The notes under the pieces: generated by a model
Databases searched by the model: none
Told to the model about the DNA's origin: nothing
What the model saw: only the letters and a program-made list of their open reading frames with translations
Made by a program: the position numbers and the translations under genes
Shown: piece by piece, positions 1 through 10,360 of the stretch
Layout of the letters: the number at the start of each line of letters is the position of its first letter
Position numbering within the stretch: the first letter of the stretch is position 1
Source: Acidobacteriota bacterium
GTDB lineage: Bacteria; Acidobacteriota; Vicinamibacteria; Vicinamibacterales; CAVVIG01
DNA: 64,000 bases
Direction: 5' to 3'
NCBI GenBank assembly: GCA_016195265.1
Contig: JACPZW010000013.1
Span: 62,001 to 126,000 of the forward strand

Positions 1-1
1 C

Positions 2-1345
2 GGCTGGGGCCTGTACTACTCGCCGTGGAACTACCCGGCGGCGGGCACGACAGGCTGGGGCCAGATCGGCTACTCGGCGACGACGCTCGTTCCGCAGCCG
101 ACGGGCATCCCCACCGTGACGATGAGCAACCCGTTTCCGAACGGCTTAGTGCAGCCGAGCGGCAGCAGCCTGGGTCTGCTGACGGGCACGGGTGGCGACA
201 TTTATTTCATCGATCCAAACAAAGGGGCGCCGCGTGTACAGCAGTACTCCGCGGACCTCCAGCGCGAATTGCCAGGTGGGATGAGCCTCTTGCTGGGCTA
301 CTCTGGTCTGACCGGCACGAACCTGAGCTGGGGCGGAGCCGCAAACGCCGCGGCCGGTCTCATCAACATCAACCAGATCGATCCAAAGTACCAGACCCAG
401 CTGACGAGCACGTCGACGCTCGTCACGAATCCGTTCTTCGGTGTCGCAACCGCCGGACAGTTCGCCGGCCGCGCCACGATTGAAATCGGACAGCTTCTCC
501 GCCCGTTCCCGCAGTTCGGCAACGTCTACATGCAGCAGTCGACCGGCGCGCACTCGCAGTATCACGCCGCGATCGTCCAGCTGCGCAAGCGCGTGACGGG
601 CTGGTGGGGCGGCAGCTTCAGCTACACCTACAGCCGGCTCAACGACAACCAGTTCGGCGAGAGCAACTATTATTCAAGTAATCCCGGACTGCAGAACAAC
701 TACACCGTCATCCCGGGCTCGCCCTACTACAACCCGGATCAGGAGTACGGCCGGAGCCTCCTCGATTCGCCGCACAAGGCGGTGATCGCGCCGACGTTCA
801 TGCTGCCGTTCGGGCAGGGCAAGAAGTACCTGTCCGCCAGCCACGTCGGTGACGTGTTGCTCGGCGGCTGGGCGATCACGCCCGTGATGACGTTCCAGAG
901 CGGCTACCCGATCGGCGTCACGCAGAACGTGTCGGGCACCACGTTCCTCTACGGCGGCACGCCGCGGCCGAACATCGTCCCCGGACAGGATTACCTGGTG
1001 CCCGGCAACATCACCGATCGCATTACGGCCAAGGTGAGCGACAACATGTACTTCAACGCGGCGGCGTTCTCGACAACGCCCGCCAACCAGTTCGGCAACG
1101 CGCCGCGGATGCTGCCGGACGTGCTGTCGCCGTGGCGCAACAACGTCGACCTCGGCGTGAGCAAGTTGATCAACACCGGCGCCCACACGTCGGTGTCCGT
1201 GCGTCTCGAAGTGCTGAACATCTTCAACATCGTCCAGTGGGCGGCGCCGGCGAGCTCCGCGTTCGGCAACTCGTCGTTCGGGCAGATCAACAACCAGGCG
1301 AACAACATGCGCATGGTGCAATTCACGCTGCGGGCGCAGTTCTAG
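2..1345 (+). CDS. TonB-dependent receptor, Oar-like, C-terminal part
   Basis: The reading frame is open from the window edge, so the N-terminus (signal, carboxypeptidase-like domain, plug) lies outside. About 447 codons are visible. They look like outer-membrane barrel strands: many aromatic and Asn/Gly-rich turns, a GWWGGSFSYTYSR strand, and late motifs NVDLGVSKL and LEVLNIFN. The protein ends in Phe, as barrel proteins do. This matches the C-terminal region of the large Oar/CarboxypepD-type receptors that are abundant in Acidobacteriota. The substrate cannot be read from the sequence; family members import large nutrients such as glycans or peptides using TonB energy. Confidence 0.85.
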   Translation, partial: GWGLYYSPWNYPAAGTTGWGQIGYSATTLVPQPTGIPTVTMSNPFPNGLVQPSGSSLGLLTGTGGDIYFIDPNKGAPRVQQYSADLQRELPGGMSLLLGYSGLTGTNLSWGGAANAAAGLININQIDPKYQTQLTSTSTLVTNPFFGVATAGQFAGRATIEIGQLLRPFPQFGNVYMQQSTGAHSQYHAAIVQLRKRVTGWWGGSFSYTYSRLNDNQFGESNYYSSNPGLQNNYTVIPGSPYYNPDQEYGRSLLDSPHKAVIAPTFMLPFGQGKKYLSASHVGDVLLGGWAITPVMTFQSGYPIGVTQNVSGTTFLYGGTPRPNIVPGQDYLVPGNITDRITAKVSDNMYFNAAAFSTTPANQFGNAPRMLPDVLSPWRNNVDLGVSKLINTGAHTSVSVRLEVLNIFNIVQWAAPASSAFGNSSFGQINNQANNMRMVQFTLRAQF

Positions 1346-1481
1346 CAGGCAGGCGCTCCACCACGAAGAGCACAATTGTGTGTTCTTCGTGCTCCCGGCC
1401 ACGCGGCGCGTGAGGTAATCTGTCCTCATCACGCGCCTTTCCTCCTCCTTCTCTCGCACGGCGATCGCGGCTGCGGCGCTG

Positions 1482-2255
1482 GTGTGCCTGACCGTCACCG
1501 CGCTCGCGCAGCGGGGAGATTTCTTCGGCGGCGGTTTCGGCCGTCGCGGGTACGGGCGCGTGCCGCCGATTCACAACATTCCGTACGACGGCCGATTTAC
1601 GTTCGTGCGCGTGCGGTACACGCCGGCGCCGGACGGCTACTGGGCCGGCGGCCGGCCGTCCTGGTCGCACGGGTTTCCGCTCTCCGAGTGGAACCTGATG
1701 AAGATCATGAACGAGGTGTCGTACCTCGGCGGGCACGACGACGAGACGAACGTGATTGGGCTCGACGACCCGGAGCTGTTCAAGTACCCGATCGCCTACA
1801 TCATCGAAGTCGGGTGGTGGACGCTGACCGACGCCGAGGCCGCCGCGCTGCGCGCCTACATTCAGAAGGGCGGCTTCGTCATCGTGGACGACTTCAAGAT
1901 GCCGGGGTGGCGCGGCATCCCCGGCGGCGGCTGGGAGCCGTTCGCCCAGAACATGAAACGCGTGCTGCCGGACGCGCGGTTCATCCCGATGGATCCGGCG
2001 AATCCCATCTTCCACTCGTTCTTCGAGGTCGAACGCCTCGACAACTTTCCGCAGGCGTACAACGCGGGAGAACCGATCTTCAGCGGCATCTTCGAGGACA
2101 ACGATCCGGCGAAGCGCCTGCAGATGATCGTGAACTACAACACGGACATCTCGCAGTTCTGGGAGTGGTCAGGGCGGGGGCTGCGGCCGTTCGACCAGAC
2201 GAACGAGGCGTACAAGTTGGGTGTGAACTACGTGATGTACGGAATGACTCACTGA
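1482..2255 (+). CDS. DUF4159 domain protein, exported
   Basis: The protein (257 aa from a GTG) matches the DUF4159 pattern: a short N-terminal leader, a Gly/Arg-rich segment, then a class I glutamine-amidotransferase-like fold with KGGFVIVDDF near the middle and an FIPMDPANPIFHSFF stretch. Its function is unknown; family members are often found beside membrane or exported proteins. The GTG falls inside what looks like a signal peptide: the same frame is open back to 1419 and encodes ITRLSSSFSRTA followed by an Ala-rich hydrophobic run ending ALAQ. No ATG, GTG or TTG occurs in that upstream stretch, so the true start is uncertain. Confidence 0.75.
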   Translation: MCLTVTALAQRGDFFGGGFGRRGYGRVPPIHNIPYDGRFTFVRVRYTPAPDGYWAGGRPSWSHGFPLSEWNLMKIMNEVSYLGGHDDETNVIGLDDPELFKYPIAYIIEVGWWTLTDAEAAALRAYIQKGGFVIVDDFKMPGWRGIPGGGWEPFAQNMKRVLPDARFIPMDPANPIFHSFFEVERLDNFPQAYNAGEPIFSGIFEDNDPAKRLQMIVNYNTDISQFWEWSGRGLRPFDQTNEAYKLGVNYVMYGMTH

Positions 2256-2331
2256 ATTGCGGAGTGAGGATTGCGGAATGCGGATTGGGGAGGCTCCCCA
2301 TTCCGCACTCCGCATTCCTCACTCCTCAATT
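2255..2331. repeat. Long imperfect palindrome of GCGGATT-type words
   Basis: The arms 2255-2292 and 2294-2331 are complementary over 38 positions with 4 mismatches and almost no loop. Each arm reiterates short words such as GCGGA and GAGTGAGGA. It starts at the stop codon of the DUF4159 gene and may act as a bidirectional terminator. It belongs to the word-palindrome family described in the findings. Confidence 0.85.
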
Positions 2332-2513
2332 AGGTGATCGAGTATCCCCGTTCCTGTGCCCGATTCACGGCCAGGATTCCGGCCGGAACCAGCCGCGCGT
2401 TCGCGATCAGGTTGGCCGCCAGCTCCCTGAATGTGCGGCGGAACCGTCTCGTGCTGACGATGGGTCAGCCGGTCGTAGGTCGAGCGGATGGCGGCGAGCG
2501 CCGGGTTCGTCAC
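2319..2513 (-). CDS. Possible small protein, perhaps frameshifted
   Basis: This is a weak call. A GTG at 2513 opens a 64-codon frame (VTNPALAAIRSTYDRLTHRQ...) ten bases after a TATAAA box (plus positions 2524-2529). Its C-terminal half is compositionally poor and overlaps the palindrome. A +1 frame from about 2455 down to 2330 reads more protein-like (FRELAANLIANARLVPAG...), so the gene may be frameshifted. The rest of 2332-2594 shows no other convincing feature. Confidence 0.3.
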   Translation of the reverse strand: MTNPALAAIRSTYDRLTHRQHETVPPHIQGAGGQPDRERAAGSGRNPGRESGTGTGILDHLIEE

Positions 2514-2594
2514 AGGTCTTTCTTTTATACACCCGGAGTCCGCCCGGCGGAGAAAAACGCAACGGCGCGCGGCGAGAGCCGAGGCCGAGTCGAA

Positions 2595-2680
2595 TGGTGC
2601 GGAAGGGGGGATTTGAACCCCCACTGGATTGCTCCAACTAGCTCCTGAGGCTAGCGCGTCTGCCGTTCCGCCACTTCCGC
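2595..2680 (-). tRNA. tRNA-Leu(CAG)
   Basis: On the minus strand, GCGGAAG at the 5' end pairs with CTTCCGC at the 3' end as a 7-bp acceptor stem. A discriminator A and an encoded CCA follow. The anticodon stem CTAGC/GCTAG is perfect and the loop reads CTCAGGA, giving anticodon CAG. A long variable arm and the T-loop GTTCAAATC are present. The total is 86 nt, as expected for a class II leucine tRNA. Confidence 0.95.
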
Positions 2681-2766
2681 AGTGGTGAGAAATTCGTCGC
2701 GGGCAGGAACAGTCAGTATAGCCGAACGATCGGGGTCCGGTCGACCCACGGGGACCGCTGACGTTC

Positions 2767-2772
2767 TATACT
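2767..2772 (+). promoter_or_regulatory. -10 box TATACT for sppA
   Basis: TATACT ends 7 bases before the ATG at 2780, which would put transcription initiation at or next to the start codon. No clear -35 box or ribosome binding site is seen. Confidence 0.5.
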
Positions 2773-2779
2773 CGAAGTC

Positions 2780-4555
2780 ATGGCACGTCGTGCATTTGCG
2801 ATTCTCTTCACGCTGCTCGGCGCGGCGGTCTTCATCTCGATCGGCGGATTCCTCGCGCTGTACCTGCTGTTCGGCCGCGAGCCCGCCGTCCCGTCGAGCG
2901 CGACGCTCGTGCTGCGCGTCGGCGGCAGCCTTGCCGAAGTCGCGCCCGCCGACGTCGTCTCCTACTTCCGCGGCGTGCGCACGCCGACCGTCCGCTCGAT
3001 GGTCGACAACCTGCGCAAGGCCAAGGTGGACGCGCGCGTCCGCGCGGTCCTGCTGAAGCCGACCGGCTTCGAGTCGCCGTTCTGGGCCAAGGTGCAGGAA
3101 CTGCGCGACGCGGTTCTCGATTTCAAGAAGTCCGGGAAGCCGGTCTACGCCTACCTCGAGTACGGGGGCGATCGCGAGTACTACCTCGCGACGGCCGCCG
3201 ACAAAGTGTTCCTGATGCCCTCGGCGTCGCTCGATCTGACCGGCGTCGCGACCTACGAAGTCTTCCTGCGCGGGACGCTCGACAAGATCGGCGCGTATCC
3301 GGATCTCCATCACATCGGCGACTACAAGACGGCGATCAATACATTTACCGAAAAGGGGTACACGGCCGCGCACAAGGAAATGGATCAGTCGCTCAACCGC
3401 GACTTGTACGAGCAGATCGTGCGCGGCATCGCCGACGGCCGGAAGAAGAACGAAGCCGACGTCCGCGCGGCGTTCGACGAAGGTCCGTTCCTGCCCGAGG
3501 ACGCGCTGCACCAGGGGTTCGTGGACGATGTGGTCTACGAGGATCAGGTGATGGACAAGCTGCGGGTCGGCGACTCGCGGCGCCAGATCGACAGCGACGA
3601 CTACGCACGCATCAGCCCGGCGTCGCTCGGCTTGAACCGCGGCCCGCGGATCGCGGTGATCTATGCCGCCGGGACCATCACGAGCGGGCGCAGCGGCTAC
3701 GATCCGCTCAACGGCGCGGTCGCCGGCGCCGACACGCTGATCGAGTACATCCGTGAGGCCCGGCGCGACAGGTCCGTGCGCGCGATCGTCGTGCGCATCG
3801 ACAGTCCGGGCGGATCGGCCAATGCGTCGGACGCGATCTGGCGCGAGCTGGTCATCACGAAGACGGAACGGCCGGAGCGGCCGCTGGTCGCCTCGATGTC
3901 CGATCTCGCGGCGTCCGGCGGCTACTACATCGCGATGCCGGCGAGCGTCATCGTCGCCGAGCCGTCGACGCTGACCGGATCGATCGGGATCTTCGGTGGA
4001 AAGATCGTCACGGGCGGGGTCTACGAGAAACTCGGCGCCCGCATCGACGCGACGAGCATCGGCCGCAACGCCGAGATCAACTCGCCCGCGCGGCGCTTCA
4101 ACCCGCAGGAGCTGAAGAAGCTCCAGGAGCAGCTGCAGGCCTTCTACGATCAGTTCGTCGAGAAAGCCGCCGACGCGCGGCACAGCACGCCGGAGAAGAT
4201 CGACGCGCTCGCGCAAGGCCGCGTGTGGACCGGACGTCAGGCGCGCCAGAACGGGCTCGTGGACGAACTCGGCGGGCTCGACCGCGCGATCGCCGTCGCC
4301 AAGCAGCGCGCCAAGATCGCCGCCGACAGCGACGTCGAGCTCGTCGTGTACCCGCCGCGGAAAAGTTTCTACGAATTGCTGTCGGATCAGTTCGGCGGGG
4401 CTGGCGAGTCCGCGCAGTCCGCCGCCGTCAGCGCGTTCCTCACCGCGAATCTCTCGAAGGGCGAACTGGACGCCCTGCGGCTGCTGCGAAGCCCGCTGGC
4501 GCTGTTCCGCAGGGGCGAGGTGCTGGCGCTGATGCCGTGGACGTTTCTACGCTGA
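2780..4555 (+). CDS. sppA: Signal peptide peptidase SppA, long (67K) type
   Basis: This is a membrane-bound serine/lysine protease that degrades cleaved signal peptides. The 591-aa protein has one N-terminal membrane segment (about residues 5-30) followed by two tandem S49 peptidase domains. The predicted general-base Lys is in GDYKTAI (K183, N-terminal repeat). The nucleophile Ser is in LAASGGYYIAM (S379, C-terminal repeat), with LTGSIGIFGGK downstream. The length fits the long SppA class. The ATG was chosen because the membrane segment follows at once and a TATACT box lies just upstream. It converges on the PpiD-like gene. Confidence 0.93.
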   Translation: MARRAFAILFTLLGAAVFISIGGFLALYLLFGREPAVPSSATLVLRVGGSLAEVAPADVVSYFRGVRTPTVRSMVDNLRKAKVDARVRAVLLKPTGFESPFWAKVQELRDAVLDFKKSGKPVYAYLEYGGDREYYLATAADKVFLMPSASLDLTGVATYEVFLRGTLDKIGAYPDLHHIGDYKTAINTFTEKGYTAAHKEMDQSLNRDLYEQIVRGIADGRKKNEADVRAAFDEGPFLPEDALHQGFVDDVVYEDQVMDKLRVGDSRRQIDSDDYARISPASLGLNRGPRIAVIYAAGTITSGRSGYDPLNGAVAGADTLIEYIREARRDRSVRAIVVRIDSPGGSANASDAIWRELVITKTERPERPLVASMSDLAASGGYYIAMPASVIVAEPSTLTGSIGIFGGKIVTGGVYEKLGARIDATSIGRNAEINSPARRFNPQELKKLQEQLQAFYDQFVEKAADARHSTPEKIDALAQGRVWTGRQARQNGLVDELGGLDRAIAVAKQRAKIAADSDVELVVYPPRKSFYELLSDQFGGAGESAQSAAVSAFLTANLSKGELDALRLLRSPLALFRRGEVLALMPWTFLR

Positions 4556-4629
4556 AGACCCCGAAAAGGCTGAGGGCTGAGCGCTGAGGGCTTGCGGAGC
4601 CATGAGCCTTCAGCCCTTAGCCCTTAGCC
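4556..4629. repeat. GGCTGAGG/CCCTTAGC word palindrome between convergent genes
   Basis: The left half reiterates GGCTGAGG and GCGCTGAGGG; the right half reiterates TTCAGCCC and TTAGCCCTTAGCCC. The halves can fold on each other. It fills the whole gap between the stop codons of sppA and the foldase gene, so it probably serves both as a terminator. Confidence 0.75.
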
Positions 4630-6549
4630 CTACGAGACGGCCCTTTGCAGGGTCTCCCGGTTCACGTCGATCTTCATCTTCAACTTCGCCTTCGTCATGT
4701 AGGCGGAGAAGAAGCGGTTGCGGCGGTCGCTCTGCAGCTCCTCGCGGAAGCGGTCCTTGGCCGTCGTCCATTCCTCTGACGTCACTTCCTTCTTTTCCAG
4801 CACCTTGATGACGGCCGTGCCGGTGTCGGTCGCGATGGGATCGCTGACGGCCCCGACGGCGAGCGCGAACGCCGCGTCCTCCACGGCCGGCGCGACGCCC
4901 AGATCCGGAATCGGCGAGTCGCGCGCGATGAGGTCGGTCGTCTTGGCTTCAACGCCGGCGGCTTTCGCGGCCTTCTCGAAGTCGGCCGCCGTCTTCAGCT
5001 TCGCCGCCATGTCCGCGGCCTTCTGGTTGCTGAGATCGCGCGCCTTCTGCCTGACGACTTCCTCGCGGACCTTGTCCTTCACTTCCTCGACCTTGGGGAT
5101 GTACGGCTCCTGCGTCGCGACCAGCGTCTCGAAAACGAACCCGCGCGAGGCGCGCAGCGCGCCGGACACCTCGCCCTGTTTCATCTGGAACGCCTTGTTG
5201 GCCGCTTCCGGCGAGGGACCGAGACCGAGGATCGGCTCGTCGTGCGCGAAGAACCCGGACTCCTGCGGCGTCAGGCCCTGCGCCTTGCCGACCTTGTCGA
5301 GATCGGCCGGCTTGCTGATCTGCTTCTCGAGGGTCTGGGCAAGATCCGCCGCCTGCACCTGCGCCCGCTCGTATGCCAGCTGATCCGTGATCTGCTGCCG
5401 CACTTCGGCGAGCGTCCGCGTCGTCGCGTTCTTCTTATCGACCAGCTTGATGATGTGGTAGCCGTACTGCGTCTTCACCAGATCGCTGATCTGGCCCGCC
5501 TGCATCGCGAACACGGCCTGATCGAATTCCGGCACCATGCGCCCGCGGCCGAAGTAATCGAGGTCGCCGCCGTTTTTCGCGCTGTCGGTGTCCTCGGAGT
5601 TCTTCTTCGCCAGATCGGCGAAGTCGGCGCCGGCCCGGGCCAGCTTGAGGAGCGCCTCGGCCTTGGCCTTGACCGTTGCGTCGTCCTTGCCTTCGGTCTT
5701 CAGCAGGATGTGGCTCGCGCGCACCTGCTCGGGCGTCGTGTACTGCTCGATGCTGTTGTTGTACGACCGCTCGACGTCGGCGGAGGGCACGATCGTCTTC
5801 GTGCGGATCGCGTCGATGTCGATCAGCAGATAGCGGATCTTCCGCTTCTCGGGAATCTTGAACGCGTCCTTGTGCGCCTCGAAGTAGCCCGTGACGTCGG
5901 CGTCGCTCGCCTGGACCTGCGCGCGGAAGCTGTCCGACGTCAGGCTGACGACGGCGAGCTTCACCTTGTCGTTGCGGCGGCGGTACTCGCGCTCGAGTTC
6001 GTTGTCGGGCACCGACAGCCAGTCGGTCAGCGCCGCGCGCAGCTTCTCGACCGTGAGGCTGTTCCGGACGTTGTCTTCGAAGTCGGCGGGCGTCAGCGGC
6101 GGCCGCTGCATGCGAAGCAGCTGCTGGTAGCGGACGTCGCCGATGAAGGCGCCGTTCTCCTGGAACGCCGGCATGGTGACGATCCGCGTGCGCACTTCCT
6201 CGTCGCTCGTCTGGATGCCCAGCCGATCGGCTTCGGCCAGCGCCGCGCGCTCGTCGACCATCTGCTGCAGGATCTGCTGCTCGATGCCGAGCTGTTTCAG
6301 CAGCTGCTCGCTCATGTTGGCGCCGTACGCCGAGCGGTACGCCTGCAGCTGCGCCTGATACGTGCGCCGGAATTCACCTGACGTGATCTCCCGCCCTTCC
6401 ACCTTGGCGATCGTGTCGCCGGACGCGGCGTCGGCGCCGCTCCCGCGCAGGAAGTCGGGGATATAGAAGAGGACAAACGCGACACAGACCAGGCCCAGGC
6501 TCCACTTCAGCCAGTCCCGGTGCCGGCGCATCCGATCGAGCATCGTCAT
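4630..6549 (-). CDS. ppiD: PpiD/SurA-type periplasmic peptidyl-prolyl isomerase
   Basis: The protein is membrane-anchored and predicted to assist folding of exported proteins. It is 639 aa with one N-terminal membrane helix (about residues 14-31, LKWSLGLVCVAFVLFYIP). A SurA_N-like helical region runs to about residue 260. A parvulin domain follows from about 275 to 370, with RASHILLKTEG at its start, GGDLDYFGRGRMVPEF in the middle and GYHIIKL at its end. A second, degenerate rotamase-like region covers about 490-600. This is the PpiD layout at PpiD length. It is transcribed toward sppA, another envelope protein-quality gene. Confidence 0.88.
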   Translation of the reverse strand: MTMLDRMRRHRDWLKWSLGLVCVAFVLFYIPDFLRGSGADAASGDTIAKVEGREITSGEFRRTYQAQLQAYRSAYGANMSEQLLKQLGIEQQILQQMVDERAALAEADRLGIQTSDEEVRTRIVTMPAFQENGAFIGDVRYQQLLRMQRPPLTPADFEDNVRNSLTVEKLRAALTDWLSVPDNELEREYRRRNDKVKLAVVSLTSDSFRAQVQASDADVTGYFEAHKDAFKIPEKRKIRYLLIDIDAIRTKTIVPSADVERSYNNSIEQYTTPEQVRASHILLKTEGKDDATVKAKAEALLKLARAGADFADLAKKNSEDTDSAKNGGDLDYFGRGRMVPEFDQAVFAMQAGQISDLVKTQYGYHIIKLVDKKNATTRTLAEVRQQITDQLAYERAQVQAADLAQTLEKQISKPADLDKVGKAQGLTPQESGFFAHDEPILGLGPSPEAANKAFQMKQGEVSGALRASRGFVFETLVATQEPYIPKVEEVKDKVREEVVRQKARDLSNQKAADMAAKLKTAADFEKAAKAAGVEAKTTDLIARDSPIPDLGVAPAVEDAAFALAVGAVSDPIATDTGTAVIKVLEKKEVTSEEWTTAKDRFREELQSDRRNRFFSAYMTKAKLKMKIDVNRETLQRAVS

Positions 6550-6623
6550 GGGGGCACCTTAGAAACTCCGATCCTATGCCATGAACTTGCGGTGTGGCAA
6601 GCAGTTACCGGCAACCGTTGTGG

Positions 6624-6629
6624 TATATT
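6624..6629 (+). promoter_or_regulatory. -10 box TATATT upstream of the GGDEF gene
   Basis: TATATT lies 25 bases before the ATG at 6655, in the divergent gap between the foldase gene and the cyclase gene. No strong -35 box is seen. Confidence 0.35.
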
Positions 6630-6654
6630 TGCTGGCCTGAGAAGCACTTAGCGG

Positions 6655-7776
6655 ATGTCTTCAGCCAGTCGAGCCACGAGGATGCCGGTCGCGGTGGCCG
6701 AGGCTTCGGGTCCCGCCGGAAAGGGCGGATCCGGTTCTGACCTCGCCGCGAGGCTGCGGACGTCGCAGCGCCGCTCGCGGAGTCGCGTCGAAAAACGCAG
6801 CGCGCTGATCGACGTCGTGCGCGCGGTCAACGCGACGCTCGAGCCGGCGAAGATCGCGGACGCGATTCTCGATCACGCGGCCGCGTGGATCCCCGCCACC
6901 GGCTGGGCGGTGGCCGCCGCGGATCTCTCCGGTCGCGTCGTGGTGCTGGCCGATCGCGGCCTGAATCCCGAGATGGCGTCCGCCGTAGACGCCGTCGCCA
7001 CGTGGGTGATGAACCGCGGTCAGGATCTGATGGCGTCCGAGCTGAAACGCGACGCCCGCGTGCGGACCGCGTTCGCCGGCGCCGTCGTGGCGTTGCCGCT
7101 GACGTGCCGCGGACGGCGGATCGGCGCGCTCGTCGCGATCGATCGCCTGCCGGCGTCGCGCGATCCGCGTCTGACGCCGGGCCTGCTGCGCGCCGTGCGC
7201 CAGCTGCTCGAACCGGCGTCGATCGCGCTCGACAACGCGCTGCGGCTCAAGCGGGCGGAGGAGCTGACTGTCACCGACGATCTGACGCAGCTCTACAACT
7301 CGCGGTATTTGAACCAGGTGCTGCGGCGGGAAACCAAGCGCGCGTCACGTAGCGGACGGCCGCTGTCGCTCCTGTTTCTGGATCTGGACGGGTTCAAGGG
7401 GATTAACGACACGCACGGCCACCTGTTCGGCAGCCGGGCGCTGGTCGAGGCGGCGGCGGTGATTCGCGGGAGCGCCCGCGAGACTGACGTGGTCGCGCGC
7501 TTCGGCGGCGACGAGTTCGCGCTCATCCTGCCGGACACCGGGGCGGAGGGCGCCTATGCGGTGGGCGAGCGCGCGCGCGTGCGGATTGCGGAGTACAAGT
7601 TTCTGGCCGGCGACGGCCTCGATATTCACCTGACGGCGTCGGTCGGCGTGGCCACGCTGCCCGATGTCGCCGCGTCGGCAGAGGAACTGGTGCAGGCGGC
7701 CGACATGGCGATGTACCGGGTCAAGGACTCCGGAAAGAACGGTATTCAGGCCGCAGCCTCTCCAGCCGATACGTAG
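6655..7776 (+). CDS. GAF-GGDEF diguanylate cyclase
   Basis: Predicted to make cyclic di-GMP. Of 373 aa, residues about 1-50 are an Arg-rich lead, about 50-200 a GAF-like sensor ([14 protein letters not shown]...), and about 205-368 a GGDEF domain. The catalytic motif is intact (RFGGDEFAL). An RxxD inhibitory site (RETD) sits five residues before it, as in product-inhibited cyclases. No membrane segment is visible, so the protein is probably cytoplasmic. It lies 71 bases before mreB, which may link c-di-GMP to envelope functions, but nothing in the sequence proves co-regulation. Two HD-GYP genes occur later in the window. Confidence 0.92.
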   Translation: MSSASRATRMPVAVAEASGPAGKGGSGSDLAARLRTSQRRSRSRVEKRSALIDVVRAVNATLEPAKIADAILDHAAAWIPATGWAVAAADLSGRVVVLADRGLNPEMASAVDAVATWVMNRGQDLMASELKRDARVRTAFAGAVVALPLTCRGRRIGALVAIDRLPASRDPRLTPGLLRAVRQLLEPASIALDNALRLKRAEELTVTDDLTQLYNSRYLNQVLRRETKRASRSGRPLSLLFLDLDGFKGINDTHGHLFGSRALVEAAAVIRGSARETDVVARFGGDEFALILPDTGAEGAYAVGERARVRIAEYKFLAGDGLDIHLTASVGVATLPDVAASAEELVQAADMAMYRVKDSGKNGIQAAASPADT

Positions 7777-7847
7777 ACGTCGGTCCTTCGATCGTTCGCC
7801 GGATCGCGCGCTGCGCGCAACTGCACATCTCGACCAAGGAGTTCTTG

Positions 7848-8872
<1,025 letters not shown>

Positions 8873-8873
<1 letters not shown>

Positions 8874-9721
8874 TGACGCTGTTCCCTCTCCGCCGGCGGT
8901 CGGGGTACCTCTTCCTCGGGGTCATGCTCGGGCAAGTCCTGCTGATTTCGGCCCAGGTGAATTCCCGATCGGGCGTGCCCGTGCTCGAAGCGATCACCTT
9001 CGGCATCTTCTCGGAAGTGCAGCGCGGCGTGTCGGCGGGCGTATCCGGCGCGCTGCGCGTCTGGGACGGCTACATCGGGCTCCGCAATCTCAAGAGTGAA
9101 AACGACGCGCTCAAGCGCCAGCTCGCGGCCGCCGAAGTGGCCGCGCAGGAGCAGCGTGCGCAGGTGGATCGCGTGCGCACGCTCCAGCAGCTGCTCGAGC
9201 TGCGCGACCGATCGAACCTGCAGACGACCGCGGCGGAGGTCATCGGCGCGGCGGCGACGCCGGACTTCCGCACGGTGACGATCGACAAGGGCACGCGCGA
9301 CGGGCTGCGGCCCGACATGAGCGTGATCGCGCCGGCCGGGGTCGTGGGCCGGATTGTCGTGCCGAGCGCGCGCGCGGCGAAGGTCCAGCTGCTGATCGAC
9401 CGCAACGCCGCCGCGGGCGCGATCGTCGAGCGGTCGCGGGCGCAGGGCGTCATCGTCGGCGGTGGTGATGACCGGCTGCGGATGGAATACGTGTCCGAAG
9501 TCTTCGACGTGGTCGCCGGCGATCTCGTGGTCACCTCGGGCATCGACGGCATCTATCCCAAGGGATTCGCCATCGGGCGGGTTGAGACCGTCGAGAAGAG
9601 CGGCAGCGCGTACAAGAAGATCACCGTGAAGCCGGCGGTCGACTTTTCCGCGCTCGAAAACGTTCTGGTGGTCCTGACCCCGACCGCGGCGCGCGAAGCG
9701 GCCGAGGGGCCGTCGCAGTGA
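8873..9721 (+). CDS. mreC: Rod-shape protein MreC
   Basis: MreC links MreB to the periplasmic cell-wall synthases. The 282-aa protein starts at a GTG overlapping the mreB stop. It has an N-terminal membrane helix (about residues 9-28), a coiled coil (about 70-110, LKSENDALKRQLAAAE) and a beta-rich periplasmic domain containing MSVIAPAGVVGRIV and DLVVTSGIDGIYPKGF, which are MreC signatures. Its last codons overlap mreD (GTGA). Confidence 0.95.
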
Positions 9722-10227
9722 AAACGGCCGGGATCATCCTGGCGGTGGCCGTTGCATTGGCCCTGCAGACGACCCTCGCCCGGTTCGTGGCGGGAGGCAC
9801 GATTGCTGTAGACCTGGTGCTGGTCGTGGTCGTATATGTAGCCTTGACGTCCGGGCCGGCGACCGGCCTGCTGACGGGCACGTTTGCCGGGCTGGTGCAG
9901 GACGCCCTGTCGAGCAACGTCATCGGCATCGGCGGGCTGGCGAAGACGATTGTCGGGTTTCTCGCGGGCATCCTCGGCACTCAGTTTATCGTCGCGGCGT
10001 CGCTGCCGCGGTTCGTCGTGTTTGTCGCCGCCACGCTCGTGCACGCGGTCGTGTTCATGGGGCTGTACGTGCTCCTCGACCTGCGGCACTTCGGCTCGCC
10101 GTACGGGGCGGTGACGGGGCAGGCGGTCGGCAACGCGGTCGTGGGCGTGGTCGCGTTTCAGGTCGTCGAGTTGCTGCCGGGAGCGGTGGAACGCCGGAGA
10201 TCCCAAAGGACCCGCCTCCGGCGCTGA
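9718..10227 (+). CDS. mreD: Rod-shape protein MreD
   Basis: This small integral membrane protein (169 aa) has about five hydrophobic helices and sits directly after mreC with a GTGA overlap. The sequence is weakly conserved, as is normal for MreD. GLVQDALSSNVIGIGGLAKT near residue 60 resembles the family's conserved loop. The C-terminus is very basic. Function is assigned mainly by position and topology. Confidence 0.9.
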   Translation: MKTAGIILAVAVALALQTTLARFVAGGTIAVDLVLVVVVYVALTSGPATGLLTGTFAGLVQDALSSNVIGIGGLAKTIVGFLAGILGTQFIVAASLPRFVVFVAATLVHAVVFMGLYVLLDLRHFGSPYGAVTGQAVGNAVVGVVAFQVVELLPGAVERRRSQRTRLRR

Positions 10228-10360
10228 GATTTAAGGATATAAGGATGTGGGGATTTGAGGAAGTGAGGATGTGAGGATTTGAGGAAGTGAAGAGTCGCGA
10301 ATTTGAGGTGGTCTTCACATCCTCACATCCTCAACTCCTCACATCCTCAAATCTGATTCT
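10228..10360. repeat. GAGGATTT / CACATCCTCA word palindrome
   Basis: The left half repeats AAGGAT, GAGGATTT and GAGGAAGTGA. The right half repeats CACATCCTCA and CAACTCCTCA, ending CAAATCTGATTCT directly before the PBP2 ATG. The two halves are complementary over about 40 bases. It fills the whole mreD-PBP2 gap, so the transcript could form a large hairpin there and change the ratio of downstream genes. Confidence 0.85.

Noticed and set aside
5242-6381. Long plus-strand open frames opposite the foldase gene
   Set aside because: They are high-GC shadow frames of the minus-strand gene with no domain pattern.
10228-10360. Possible CRISPR array (reiterated GAGGAT/ATCCTC words)
   Set aside because: Units are under 12 bases, irregular and inverted; there are no constant repeats with unique spacers and no cas genes.
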